Source of the DNA: Gp7-AA6 sp036395755
Lineage (GTDB): Bacteria > Acidobacteriota > Thermoanaerobaculia > UBA5066 > Gp7-AA6
Direction of reading: 5' to 3'
Assembly (NCBI GenBank): GCA_036395755.1
Contig: DASWCZ010000094.1
Span: 1 to 64,000 of the forward strand
Length of the DNA stretch: 64,000 nucleotides
Shown piece by piece: positions 47,623 through 55,114 of this stretch (positions are counted from its first letter, which is position 1; every line of letters begins with the position of its first letter). The notes beneath the pieces were generated by a model. That model ran no database searches, was not told where the DNA came from, and saw only the letters and a program-made list of their open reading frames with translations. Made by a program: the position numbers and the translations under genes.

Positions 47623-48792
47623 ATCCGCAGAGCGCTCTTTCCTCTCCTCGTTCTCTTCGCCCTCCTTTCTTCGCAGATTTCGATCGGCTACGGTCTCTTC
47701 ATCCTCCTCGTCGCGGGCTGGCTCGGCACGGGATGGCGGCTCGAGAGCGTTCGGCGCGCGCTGGTTCATCCCTTGACCGCTCTCGCGGGCGTCTTCGCGC
47801 TCCTCGTCGTGATGTCGGTCGTCTTCTCCGTCGATCCCGGCGCGAGCGTCCGGGCGCTCCCGAGCCTCTCACTCTTCCTCCTGCTGCCGATCTCGATCGA
47901 CCTGGTGGACAGTCTGCGGCGAGCCCGGGCGATTCTTCTCGCGGTTGCGGCGAGCGGGACGGCGATGGCGCTCTTGGGTCTCGCCCAGCTCGCGCGCGGA
48001 GGACCGAATCTGCAGAGCCGGATTCACGCGAATCTGTCCCACTACATGACGCTCTCGGGACTCACCCTTCTCGCCGGATGCGTCCTCCTCGCATTTCTCT
48101 TCGAGGGCCGCGGCGGGCAACGGTGGCTGGGGGTCGCCGCGCTCGCCCCGTTCGCGGCGATGATCTTCACGCTCACGCGCGGCGCCTACGTCGGAGCCGT
48201 CGTGGCCGTCGCCGCCTATCTGGCTGTGCGCCGCCCTCTCGGGCTCCTCGTCCTCGCACCGGCGCTCGTGGCGATCTTCCTTCTGCTGCCCGCCGGCGTC
48301 CGCGGGCGCGCGGCGTCGATCGCCGACCCGACGGACCGCACCAACCGCGACCGGATTGCAATGGCGAACGCCGGAAGGCGGATGATCGTCGACCGCCCGA
48401 TCTTCGGCCTCGGTCCCGAGCTCGTGAAGCCGTACTACACCCTCTATCGCGACCCGGACGCGCCCCGCTGGAGAGTGCCGCATCTCCACGACAACGTCCT
48501 CCAGATCGCGGCTGCAAACGGAGTCTTCGCCGCGGCCGCGTACCTCGGCCTTCTGGCGCTCTTTTTCGCGCGAGCCGCCGCGGTCCTGCGGAGGGAGCGC
48601 ACCGCCGGTCGAGGCCTCATCGCCGCGGCGACATTCCTCGGCGTCGCGGCCGCGACGGTCGCGGGCCTCTTCGAGTACAACTTCGGCGACAAGGAAGTGT
48701 TGATGGCCACGCTGCCGCTTCTCGCTCTCCCGTTCTGTCGCGGGATGACGGAATCCGAAGAGGGCGGGCGTTCGCCCCGGATACAATCGTGA
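47623..48792 (+). CDS. O-antigen ligase / polymerase family membrane protein
   Basis: About 389 residues with roughly ten to eleven transmembrane segments. A large central loop carries RGAYVGAVVAVAAYLAVRR and, later, PHLHDNVLQIAAANGVFAAA, the Wzy_C/WaaL signature with the conserved His. The first canonical start (TTG at 47773) would delete a clear first membrane helix (FPLLVLFALLSSQISIGYGL). No ATG, GTG or TTG precedes that helix in frame. ATC at 47623, six bases after AAGAGG, is the best candidate. It probably ligates or polymerises surface glycan made by the neighbouring glycosyltransferases. The stop overlaps xseA by GTGA. Confidence 0.83.
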   Translation: MRRALFPLLVLFALLSSQISIGYGLFILLVAGWLGTGWRLESVRRALVHPLTALAGVFALLVVMSVVFSVDPGASVRALPSLSLFLLLPISIDLVDSLRRARAILLAVAASGTAMALLGLAQLARGGPNLQSRIHANLSHYMTLSGLTLLAGCVLLAFLFEGRGGQRWLGVAALAPFAAMIFTLTRGAYVGAVVAVAAYLAVRRPLGLLVLAPALVAIFLLLPAGVRGRAASIADPTDRTNRDRIAMANAGRRMIVDRPIFGLGPELVKPYYTLYRDPDAPRWRVPHLHDNVLQIAAANGVFAAAAYLGLLALFFARAAAVLRRERTAGRGLIAAATFLGVAAATVAGLFEYNFGDKEVLMATLPLLALPFCRGMTESEEGGRSPRIQS

Positions 48793-50225
48793 GCCGGATG
48801 TTTCCCCGCCCGGTCCCGGCCGCCGCGCCGCCGCGCCCTTACACGGTCTCGGAGCTCCTTGCCGAGGTCGGGGGCAGCCTGCGCGCGTCGTGGCGCGACG
48901 TCGCGGTGACGGGCGAGATCGCTCGTTGGGAAGTGCGCGGCGGTCACGGATACTTCACGCTGAAGGACCGCACCGGATGCTTGAACGCGATCATTTTCGC
49001 GTCCGATCGCGAGCGGATTCCGTTCCGCGTCGAGCCGGGGCTCGAAGTGGTCGCGCGCGGCTCGCTCGACCTGTGGCCGCCGCAGGGCAAGTTCCAGCTG
49101 AAGGCGTACCAGATCGAGCCGGTCGGGGCCGGAGCGCTGCAGCTCGCTTTCGAGCAGCTGAAGGCGCGGCTCTCGGCGGAGGGCCTGTTCGATGCCTCCC
49201 GCAAGCGGCGAATCCCGCTGTTTCCGCGGTCGATCGCTCTCGTCACGTCGCCCGACGGAGCGGCGATTCGCGACATCCTGAACGTGCTCCGGCGCCGGCA
49301 CGACGGGCTCGCGATCACGATCTATCCCGCGCGGGTGCAGGGCGTCGGCGCCGCGGCGGAGATCGCCGACGGGATCCATGCGCTCAACCGGCGGGGAGGT
49401 TTCGACGTTCTGATCGTCACCCGCGGAGGAGGATCACCGGAGGACCTCGCCCCGTTCAACGACGAAAGGGTCGCCCGCGCTCTCGCCGGCTCCGGCATCC
49501 CGACGATCTCGGCCGTCGGCCACGAGACCGACGTCTCGATCGCTGACCTCGCCGCGGACCTGCGCGCCGCGACGCCGTCGGCGGCCGCGGAGCTCGTGGT
49601 CGAGAGAAAAGAGGAGCTGTGTCGGCGCGCCGAAGGCTGGCGGCTCCGGGTCGAGCGGGCGATTCGGTCACGCCTCGTACTCGGCCGAGCGCGGGTCGCC
49701 GAGGAGAAGCGCGCGGAGGGCCTCCTGCGCTTCCGCTACCGGCTGCGCGAGCGGAGCGAGCGCGTGGCGCAGGACCTCGCCGCGTTGAAGGGCGCACTCG
49801 AACGGCGCCCCGCCCGCCTCGCCGCGCGGCTCGAGAGCGTACGGCGCGCTCTCACCGCCTTTCCGCGCTTGGCGGAGCTCTCCCGAAAGATGGATGCCGC
49901 CGCGAACCGGCGCCGGATGCTGGAAGACCGGATGAACCGCGCGCTCGAGCGACGCATCGGATCTCTGCGCGAGTGCGGTGAGAAGCTCGGCCTAGTGAAC
50001 CCCTTCTCGATCCTCGCGCGCGGATACGCGGTCGCCTACCGGGAAGGAACGAAGTCTCCGCTCCTTTCGGCTGCGTCGGTCCGACCCGGCGAGCGGATCC
50101 GGGTCCGGCTCCACGAGGGAGAGCTCCGAGCGATCGTCCGGGGGACGCCGCTTCCGCGCCCGCCGCGGCCGCCGGAGGGCGACTTCGGGCCGCTCTTCTC
50201 CGACGCGGCGGAGGAAAAACCGTGA
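48789..50225 (+). CDS. xseA: Exodeoxyribonuclease VII large subunit
   Basis: About 478 residues (475 if the ATG at 48798 is used). The N-terminal OB fold (YTVSELLAEVGGSLRASWRD; HGYFTLKDRTGCLNAIIF) and the catalytic domain (ALVTSPDGAAIRDILNVLRR; VTRGGGSPEDLAPFNDERVA; SAVGHETDVSIADLAADLRA) are followed by a long coiled coil. It degrades single-stranded DNA with XseB. The GTG overlaps the upstream stop. It begins the common xseA-xseB-ispA order; the open frame far upstream is a shadow of the ligase gene. Confidence 0.96.
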   Translation: MSRMFPRPVPAAAPPRPYTVSELLAEVGGSLRASWRDVAVTGEIARWEVRGGHGYFTLKDRTGCLNAIIFASDRERIPFRVEPGLEVVARGSLDLWPPQGKFQLKAYQIEPVGAGALQLAFEQLKARLSAEGLFDASRKRRIPLFPRSIALVTSPDGAAIRDILNVLRRRHDGLAITIYPARVQGVGAAAEIADGIHALNRRGGFDVLIVTRGGGSPEDLAPFNDERVARALAGSGIPTISAVGHETDVSIADLAADLRAATPSAAAELVVERKEELCRRAEGWRLRVERAIRSRLVLGRARVAEEKRAEGLLRFRYRLRERSERVAQDLAALKGALERRPARLAARLESVRRALTAFPRLAELSRKMDAAANRRRMLEDRMNRALERRIGSLRECGEKLGLVNPFSILARGYAVAYREGTKSPLLSAASVRPGERIRVRLHEGELRAIVRGTPLPRPPRPPEGDFGPLFSDAAEEKP

Positions 50226-50503
50226 CCACGCGCGTCTCGAGGAAGGAGCGCAGCTTCGAGGAAGCGATGGAGCGCCTCGAAGCGATCGTCTCGGAGATCG
50301 AATCCGACGAGCTCGGGCTGGAGAAGCAGTTCGAGCTCTTCAAGGAGGGAATGGCTCTCGCCCGCTTCTGTGACGCGAAGTTGAAGGAAGTCGGCAAGTC
50401 CGTCGAGCTCGTCCTGAAGGAGTCGGGCGAGGAATGGAAGACCGTCCCGTTCGATGCGGGGCCGATCGCGGGCGAGGACTCGGACGACGACGACCGCGAC
50501 TGA
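50222..50503 (+). CDS. xseB: Exodeoxyribonuclease VII small subunit
   Basis: A 93-residue subunit with the family core SFEEAMERLEAIVSEIESDE and LEKQFELFKEGMALARFCDA, plus an acidic tail. Several copies wrap the XseA coiled coil. GTG start overlaps xseA by 4 nt. Confidence 0.95.
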   Translation: MTTRVSRKERSFEEAMERLEAIVSEIESDELGLEKQFELFKEGMALARFCDAKLKEVGKSVELVLKESGEEWKTVPFDAGPIAGEDSDDDDRD

Positions 50504-51395
50504 ACGCAATATCGTCGCCTACCTCTCCGCGCGCCGGGCAGAGATCGACTCCGAGCTCGAGCGACTCGTGCCGCCCGGGTCGCGCTGGCCCGAAACGCTC
50601 CATCGCGCCGTGCGCCACAGTCTCTTCGCGGGAGGCAAGCGGCTTCGCCCGATACTGTGCCTCGCGGCGGCCGAAGCCCTGGGAGCTTCCGCGCAAGACG
50701 TGCTCGCGCCGGCCTGCGGGCTCGAGCTCCTCCACACGTACTCACTCGTCCACGACGACCTTCCGGCCATGGACGACGCGCCGCTGCGCCGCGGCGCGCC
50801 GACCTCCCACGTCGTGTTCGGGGAGGCGACGGCGATCCTCGCCGGCGACGCCCTCCTGACCCTCGGCCTCGCGGTCCTCGCGCGCCATCCCGAGGGGCGA
50901 CGCTACGCCGCGGTGAAGCTCCAGGTCTTAGACGTCGTCACGCAGGCGATCGGCAGCGAGGGAATGATCGGCGGCCAGGTGTCGGATCTCGAGGCGGAGA
51001 GGGAGGGTCTGCGGTCGCCCGAGATCCTTTTCTCGATCCACGACGCCAAGACGGGTCGCCTGATTCGGGCCTCCGCAACCGCCGGCGGGCTCTATGCGTT
51101 CGCCTCCGACGATGTGCTCGCAAGGCTCGACGCTTACGGCCGCGCGCTCGGCCTGGCCTTTCAGATCAAGGACGATCTGCTCGACGTCGAATCCGACGCC
51201 GCGACGCTCGGGAAGCGGTCCGGGAGCGACTCCGAAGCGCAGAAGCTCACCTTTCCCGCGGTTTGGGGGCTCGACCGCTCGCGGGAGATCCTCGCGGAGA
51301 AGACCGAAGAGGCGATTGCCGAGGCCCGCGCGCTCCCGGCAGGGGGCGGACGGCTCGTCGATCTCGCGCGATTCGTCCAGCAACGGCGGTCGTAG
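50454..51395 (+). CDS. ispA: Farnesyl/geranylgeranyl diphosphate synthase
   Basis: About 313 residues from the ATG at 50454, which overlaps xseB by 50 nt; a shorter start near 50511 (an ATC) would fit the homologous N-terminus (NIVAYLSARRAEIDSELERL) better. Both aspartate-rich motifs are canonical: DDLPAMDDAPLRRG (101-114) and KDDLLDVESD. The LAGDALLTLGLAVL and KTGRLIRASA segments are also present. It condenses IPP with allylic diphosphates to feed quinones, undecaprenol or carotenoids. The divergent paralogue at 6703 lacks the LAGDAL segment. Confidence 0.93.
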   Translation: MRGRSRARTRTTTTATERNIVAYLSARRAEIDSELERLVPPGSRWPETLHRAVRHSLFAGGKRLRPILCLAAAEALGASAQDVLAPACGLELLHTYSLVHDDLPAMDDAPLRRGAPTSHVVFGEATAILAGDALLTLGLAVLARHPEGRRYAAVKLQVLDVVTQAIGSEGMIGGQVSDLEAEREGLRSPEILFSIHDAKTGRLIRASATAGGLYAFASDDVLARLDAYGRALGLAFQIKDDLLDVESDAATLGKRSGSDSEAQKLTFPAVWGLDRSREILAEKTEEAIAEARALPAGGGRLVDLARFVQQRRS

Positions 51396-51411
51396 CAGAC
51401 CGCTTCCGCTG

Positions 51412-52425
51412 ATGCGCGCTTTCGTCCAGACCCGAATCGGAGCTTTCGAGGAACGTGACTTGCCGCCGCCCCGCGCCGGACCGGGCGAGGTCGTGCTCCG
51501 AGTGCGCGCGGCCCTGACCTGCGGAACGGACCGCAAGCTGCTGACGCGCGGACATCCCCGGATCGCCCTGCCCGTGACGATGGGACACGAAGCGTGCGGC
51601 GAGATCGCGGAAGTCGGGCAGAGCGTCGAAGGCTTTCGCGCCGGGGACCGGGTCGTGCCCGGCATCTCGGGGCCGTGTGGCAGATGTCGCGAGTGTCGCC
51701 GCGGATTCGAGAATCTCTGCGCGGCGGGGCATGGCGACCGGACGTGGGGCGCCTTCGCGGAGCTCTTGAGGGTGCCCGCGTCGGTGGTGGCTCGAAATCT
51801 CCATCGCGTCCCCGAGGGTGTGGCCGACGAGACCGCCGCTTTCCTCGATCCTCTCGCTTCGGTCCTTCACGGCTGGAGCCGGCTCGGCCCGACGAGTGGA
51901 AGACTTCTCGTCTACGGGGCAGGGGCGCTCGGTCTCCTGTGGGCCGCCACGGCCCGCCTGCGCGGCATTCCGACGACCGTCGCCGCGAGAGGCGGGGACG
52001 ACCGGCTCGCGATCGCGCGGCGGTACGGCGCCCGGGTCGTCGACCTCGAGCACGATCGGCCCGAAACGCTTTCGGACGGCCCGGAAGGCGTTCCCGAGTC
52101 GGCGGTCGACTGCACGGGCGACGAGTCCGTGTGGCGCCTGCTGCCCGATCTCGTCCTCCCGGGAGGGAAGGTGCTGCTCTTCGGCGGCTGTGCCCCCGGC
52201 GCGACGGTCACGTACGACGCCGCGCGCCTCCACTACTCCGAGATCTCGCTCCTCGGCTCGTTCCACTATCGCCCCGAGGAAGCGCGCGAGGCGATGAGAA
52301 TGCTTTCCTCGGGAGAGATTGATCCGGCGCCGCTCGTGACCGACCGCGGGGGCCTCTCCGATCTCCCGAGGTTCCTCGCGGCGGAGGCGCGCCGCGAAGG
52401 GATCCGATACGCGGTGTCTCCGTGA
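51412..52425 (+). CDS. Zinc-dependent MDR dehydrogenase, copy 1
   Basis: A 337-residue medium-chain dehydrogenase. Catalytic zinc ligands Cys37 (ALTCGTDRK) and His59-Glu60 (MGHEACGEI) are present, and the structural zinc loop CGRCRECRRGFENLC is complete. The Rossmann segment is LLVYGAGALGLLWAATAR. It starts 17 bp after ispA and overlaps the second MDR gene by GTGA, so the two are probably one transcriptional unit. The pair stands where dxs is usual. Substrate unknown; sorbitol/threonine-dehydrogenase relatives are likely. Confidence 0.87.
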   Translation: MRAFVQTRIGAFEERDLPPPRAGPGEVVLRVRAALTCGTDRKLLTRGHPRIALPVTMGHEACGEIAEVGQSVEGFRAGDRVVPGISGPCGRCRECRRGFENLCAAGHGDRTWGAFAELLRVPASVVARNLHRVPEGVADETAAFLDPLASVLHGWSRLGPTSGRLLVYGAGALGLLWAATARLRGIPTTVAARGGDDRLAIARRYGARVVDLEHDRPETLSDGPEGVPESAVDCTGDESVWRLLPDLVLPGGKVLLFGGCAPGATVTYDAARLHYSEISLLGSFHYRPEEAREAMRMLSSGEIDPAPLVTDRGGLSDLPRFLAAEARREGIRYAVSP

Positions 52426-53471
52426 AGGCGGTGCGCGTCGAGACGGATGCTTCGGTGTCGGTCGTGGAAGTTCCCGTGCCGCGCATCGGGCCGGGAGAAG
52501 CGCTCCTGCGAACGCGCGCTTGCGGGATCTGCGGTTCCGACCTCCTCGGCTGGTACGTTCGCGAGAAGACGGGCACCATCCTCGGCCACGAGGTCGCCGG
52601 CGAGATCGTCGAGGTCGGCGCCGGCGTCGACGGTTTCACGGCAGGCGACCGGGTCGTCCCGCACCATCACGCGCCGTGCGGCGAGTGCGATGAGTGCGGC
52701 AACGGCCGGCCCGTTCACTGCCGCGAGTGGCGAAGGTCCTTCCTCGATCCGGGCGGGATGGCGGAGTTCGTCCGGATCCCGGCGGCCAACCTCTCGCGGG
52801 ACACTCAGAAAACGCCGGCCTTCCTGACGGACGAGGAAGCGACCTTCGTCGAGCCGCTCGCGACGGTGGTCAAGGCGTTCCGGCGCGGACGTTACACGCC
52901 GTCGCGCTCTCTCCTGGCGGTCGGGCTGGGAACGACGGGGCAGCTCGCGATCCGTCTCGCGAAATCGCTCGGAGCCTCGAAGGTTGCCGGAGCCGACCGG
53001 GTCGCTTCGCGGCTCGACCTGGCGAAGAGGAGCGGCGCGACGGAGGCGTTCGACGTTTCCCTGGCGACGCTCCCCGGAGCCGGAAGCTTCGACTTCGTGT
53101 TCGTCGGGCCGGGAAAAGCCTCGGTCATCGAATCGGCATTGGGGGCGGTGGCGCCGGGAGGAACGCTCCTCGCGTTCACGATGGCGGCGCCGGAGGAGCG
53201 CCTGGCGCTCTCGCCGCACGACCTCTATTTCCGCGAGGTCGAGATCGTGCCGTCGTACTCCGCGGGACCCGGCGACATGCGGGAAGCGCTTTCGCTTCTC
53301 TCTTCGCGACGCGTCGAGGTCGCGGACCTCGTCACGCACCGCTTCGGAATCGATCGCGCGCGTGAGGCCTTCGAGCGAGCCGCCGATCCCGAGGGCTCCG
53401 TGAAAGTCCTTCTGACCTTCGAGAATGTCGCGGGGACAGGCCCTGCGGGCCTGCACCCGCCACCGAACTAA
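52422..53471 (+). CDS. Zinc-dependent MDR dehydrogenase, copy 2
   Basis: A 349-residue paralogue of the preceding enzyme. Cys37 (RACGICGSDLLG) and His56-Glu57 (LGHEVAGEI) are the catalytic zinc ligands, CGECDECGNGRPVHC the structural site, and LLAVGLGTTGQLAIRLAKS the nucleotide fold. Together the pair could catalyse successive oxidations or act as a heteromer (inference). The last 13 residues (AGTGPAGLHPPPN) are encoded by a 31-bp hairpin repeat and look like a secondary extension. The GTG start overlaps the first gene. Confidence 0.87.
   Translation: MKAVRVETDASVSVVEVPVPRIGPGEALLRTRACGICGSDLLGWYVREKTGTILGHEVAGEIVEVGAGVDGFTAGDRVVPHHHAPCGECDECGNGRPVHCREWRRSFLDPGGMAEFVRIPAANLSRDTQKTPAFLTDEEATFVEPLATVVKAFRRGRYTPSRSLLAVGLGTTGQLAIRLAKSLGASKVAGADRVASRLDLAKRSGATEAFDVSLATLPGAGSFDFVFVGPGKASVIESALGAVAPGGTLLAFTMAAPEERLALSPHDLYFREVEIVPSYSAGPGDMREALSLLSSRRVEVADLVTHRFGIDRAREAFERAADPEGSVKVLLTFENVAGTGPAGLHPPPN
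53430..53460. repeat. 31-bp palindromic hairpin element, copy 2
   Basis: GCGGG / CCCGC, GA/CA mismatch, CAGGCCC / GGGCCTG, loop TGC. Compared with 18043-18073, a T-A pair has become C-G, which conserves the stem. It lies in the 3' end of the second MDR gene. Confidence 0.75.
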
Positions 53472-53476
53472 GAAGC

Positions 53477-54211
53477 GTGGTCCGCCTCCGGCTCGACCGG
53501 CTGCTCGTCCTGCGCGGTCTCGCCCCGACGCGGGAGAAGGCGCAGGCGATGATCCTCTCCGGCGCCGTCTCGGTCGCCGGCCGCCGCGCCGACAAGGCGG
53601 GCACGCCGATCGAAGAGACCCAGGAGGTCACGGTCGAAGGTCGACCACATCCCTATGTCTCCCGCGGCGGCGTCAAGCTCGCCGCCGCGCTCGAGGCTTT
53701 CCGGCTCGACCCGAGTGGGCTCGTCTGCCTCGACGTCGGCGCGTCGACCGGCGGCTTCACGGACTGCTTTCTCCAGCGGGGCGCCGCGAAGGTCTACGCC
53801 GTGGACGTCGGGTACGGGCAGCTCGACGCGAAGCTCCGCAACGATTCGCGGGTCGTCGTCCGCGAGAGAGTCAACGCACGCTCTCTCTCGCGCGAGCACG
53901 TGCCCGAGCCGGTCGGTCTCGCCGCCGTCGACGTCTCCTTCATCTCTGCGCGGCTCATCCTGCCGGCGGTCGCTTCGCTGGTCGTGAAACGGGGCGCGGT
54001 CGTCGTCCTCGTGAAACCCCAGTTCGAAGCGGGGCGCGCCGAGGTCGGCAAAGGCGGAATCGTGCGCTCCGAAGACGTCCGCAGACGAGTCGTCGCCGAG
54101 GCGGAAGATTTCGGTCGCCGTCTCGGGCTCGAGTGGATCGGCTCGATTCCGTCTCCCATCCGGGGAGCCCGCGGCAACGAGGAGTTTCTCGTCGCCTTTC
54201 GTGTAAATTGA
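53477..54211 (+). CDS. tlyA: TlyA-type rRNA (cytidine-2'-O)-methyltransferase
   Basis: A 244-residue protein with an N-terminal S4 RNA-binding domain (LRLDRLLVLRGLAPTREKAQ) and an FtsJ-like SAM domain (CLDVGASTGGFTDCFLQRGA; VVVLVKPQFEAGRAEVGKGG). TlyA methylates 16S and 23S rRNA in mycobacteria and can have hemolysin-associated effects; rRNA methylation is the likely role here. GTG start. Located between the MDR pair and nadK, in the usual tlyA-nadK order. Confidence 0.93.
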   Translation: MVRLRLDRLLVLRGLAPTREKAQAMILSGAVSVAGRRADKAGTPIEETQEVTVEGRPHPYVSRGGVKLAAALEAFRLDPSGLVCLDVGASTGGFTDCFLQRGAAKVYAVDVGYGQLDAKLRNDSRVVVRERVNARSLSREHVPEPVGLAAVDVSFISARLILPAVASLVVKRGAVVVLVKPQFEAGRAEVGKGGIVRSEDVRRRVVAEAEDFGRRLGLEWIGSIPSPIRGARGNEEFLVAFRVN

Positions 54212-54216
54212 GCGGG

Positions 54217-55113
54217 ATGAAGGGGTCGCGGTCTCGTGCTCCGCGTCCGCAGCACGCGCGATTCCGGCGCGTCGGCCTCGCTTGCAAGCGCACTTTGAAA
54301 GCCGCTCTCTCGCTGGCGCAGGCGCTCGAGGGGGCCCTCCAGAGCCGGGGCCTCGAGGTCCGATTCGACTCGGACAGCGCGGAGGCGCTCGGACGTCCGG
54401 ACGGACTGCCGCGCGATCGTCTCGCTCGCGCCGTCGATCTCGTGATCGTGATCGGAGGAGACGGAACGCTTCTCTCGGTGGCACGCTCCGCTCCGACGTC
54501 GACGCCGGTCCTCGGAGTCAACGTCGGGGTCCTGGGATTTTTAGCCGGCCTCTCGCGATCGGAGGCGCTCCCGCGCTTGGACGAGGTCCTGGCGGGCGAG
54601 TTCCGGGAAGACCGGCGGCTCCGTCTCTCGGTCGCCGTCACCGGCCTTCCGCGCCCGGCGAGGTTCCACGCCCTGAACGACGCGGTTCTGAACAAGGAGG
54701 CGCTGGCCCGGATCTCGACGTTCCGGGTCGAGCTCGATGGGCGCCCGGTCGCGGAATTCCGCGCCGACGGCGTGATCGTCGCGACCCCGACCGGTTCGAC
54801 GGCCTACAACCTCTCGGCGGGCGGACCTATTCTCCACCCGCAGCTCCCCGCGGTCGTCGTGACGCCGATCTGTCCTCACACGCTGTCGCAGCGTCCTCTC
54901 GTGGTGCCGGCCGACACGGTGATCGGCCTTCGGGTCTTGGATGCGCCGACGGAGGGAGGGGTGTATCTCACTTTGGACGGACAGGAAGGACTTCCGATCG
55001 GGCCGGAGTGCTCCGTCGAGATCCGGCCGGCTTCGTCCACGGTGACGCTCCTCCGGCCCCCCGAAGACGACCACTTCCGCAACCTGGCGGAGAAGTTGAA
55101 CTGGGGAATCTGA
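54217..55113 (+). CDS. nadK: NAD kinase
   Basis: A 298-residue NAD/ATP-NAD kinase. Motifs are VIVIGGDGTLLSVARS, LGVNVGVLGFLAGLS, NDAVLNKEAL (family NEVVI type) and DGVIVATPTGSTAYNLSAGG, with TPICPHTLSQRPLVVP toward the end. It phosphorylates NAD to NADP. The ATG at 54217 gives the normal start; the longer upstream frame lies within tlyA. A tamB-like gene begins one base after its stop. Confidence 0.95.
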   Translation: MKGSRSRAPRPQHARFRRVGLACKRTLKAALSLAQALEGALQSRGLEVRFDSDSAEALGRPDGLPRDRLARAVDLVIVIGGDGTLLSVARSAPTSTPVLGVNVGVLGFLAGLSRSEALPRLDEVLAGEFREDRRLRLSVAVTGLPRPARFHALNDAVLNKEALARISTFRVELDGRPVAEFRADGVIVATPTGSTAYNLSAGGPILHPQLPAVVVTPICPHTLSQRPLVVPADTVIGLRVLDAPTEGGVYLTLDGQEGLPIGPECSVEIRPASSTVTLLRPPEDDHFRNLAEKLNWGI

Positions 55114-55114
55114 C

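Noticed and set aside
47733..48788. A long upstream extension of xseA
   Set aside because: It lies out of frame within the O-antigen ligase gene and has shadow-type composition; XseA starts normally at 48789 or 48798.
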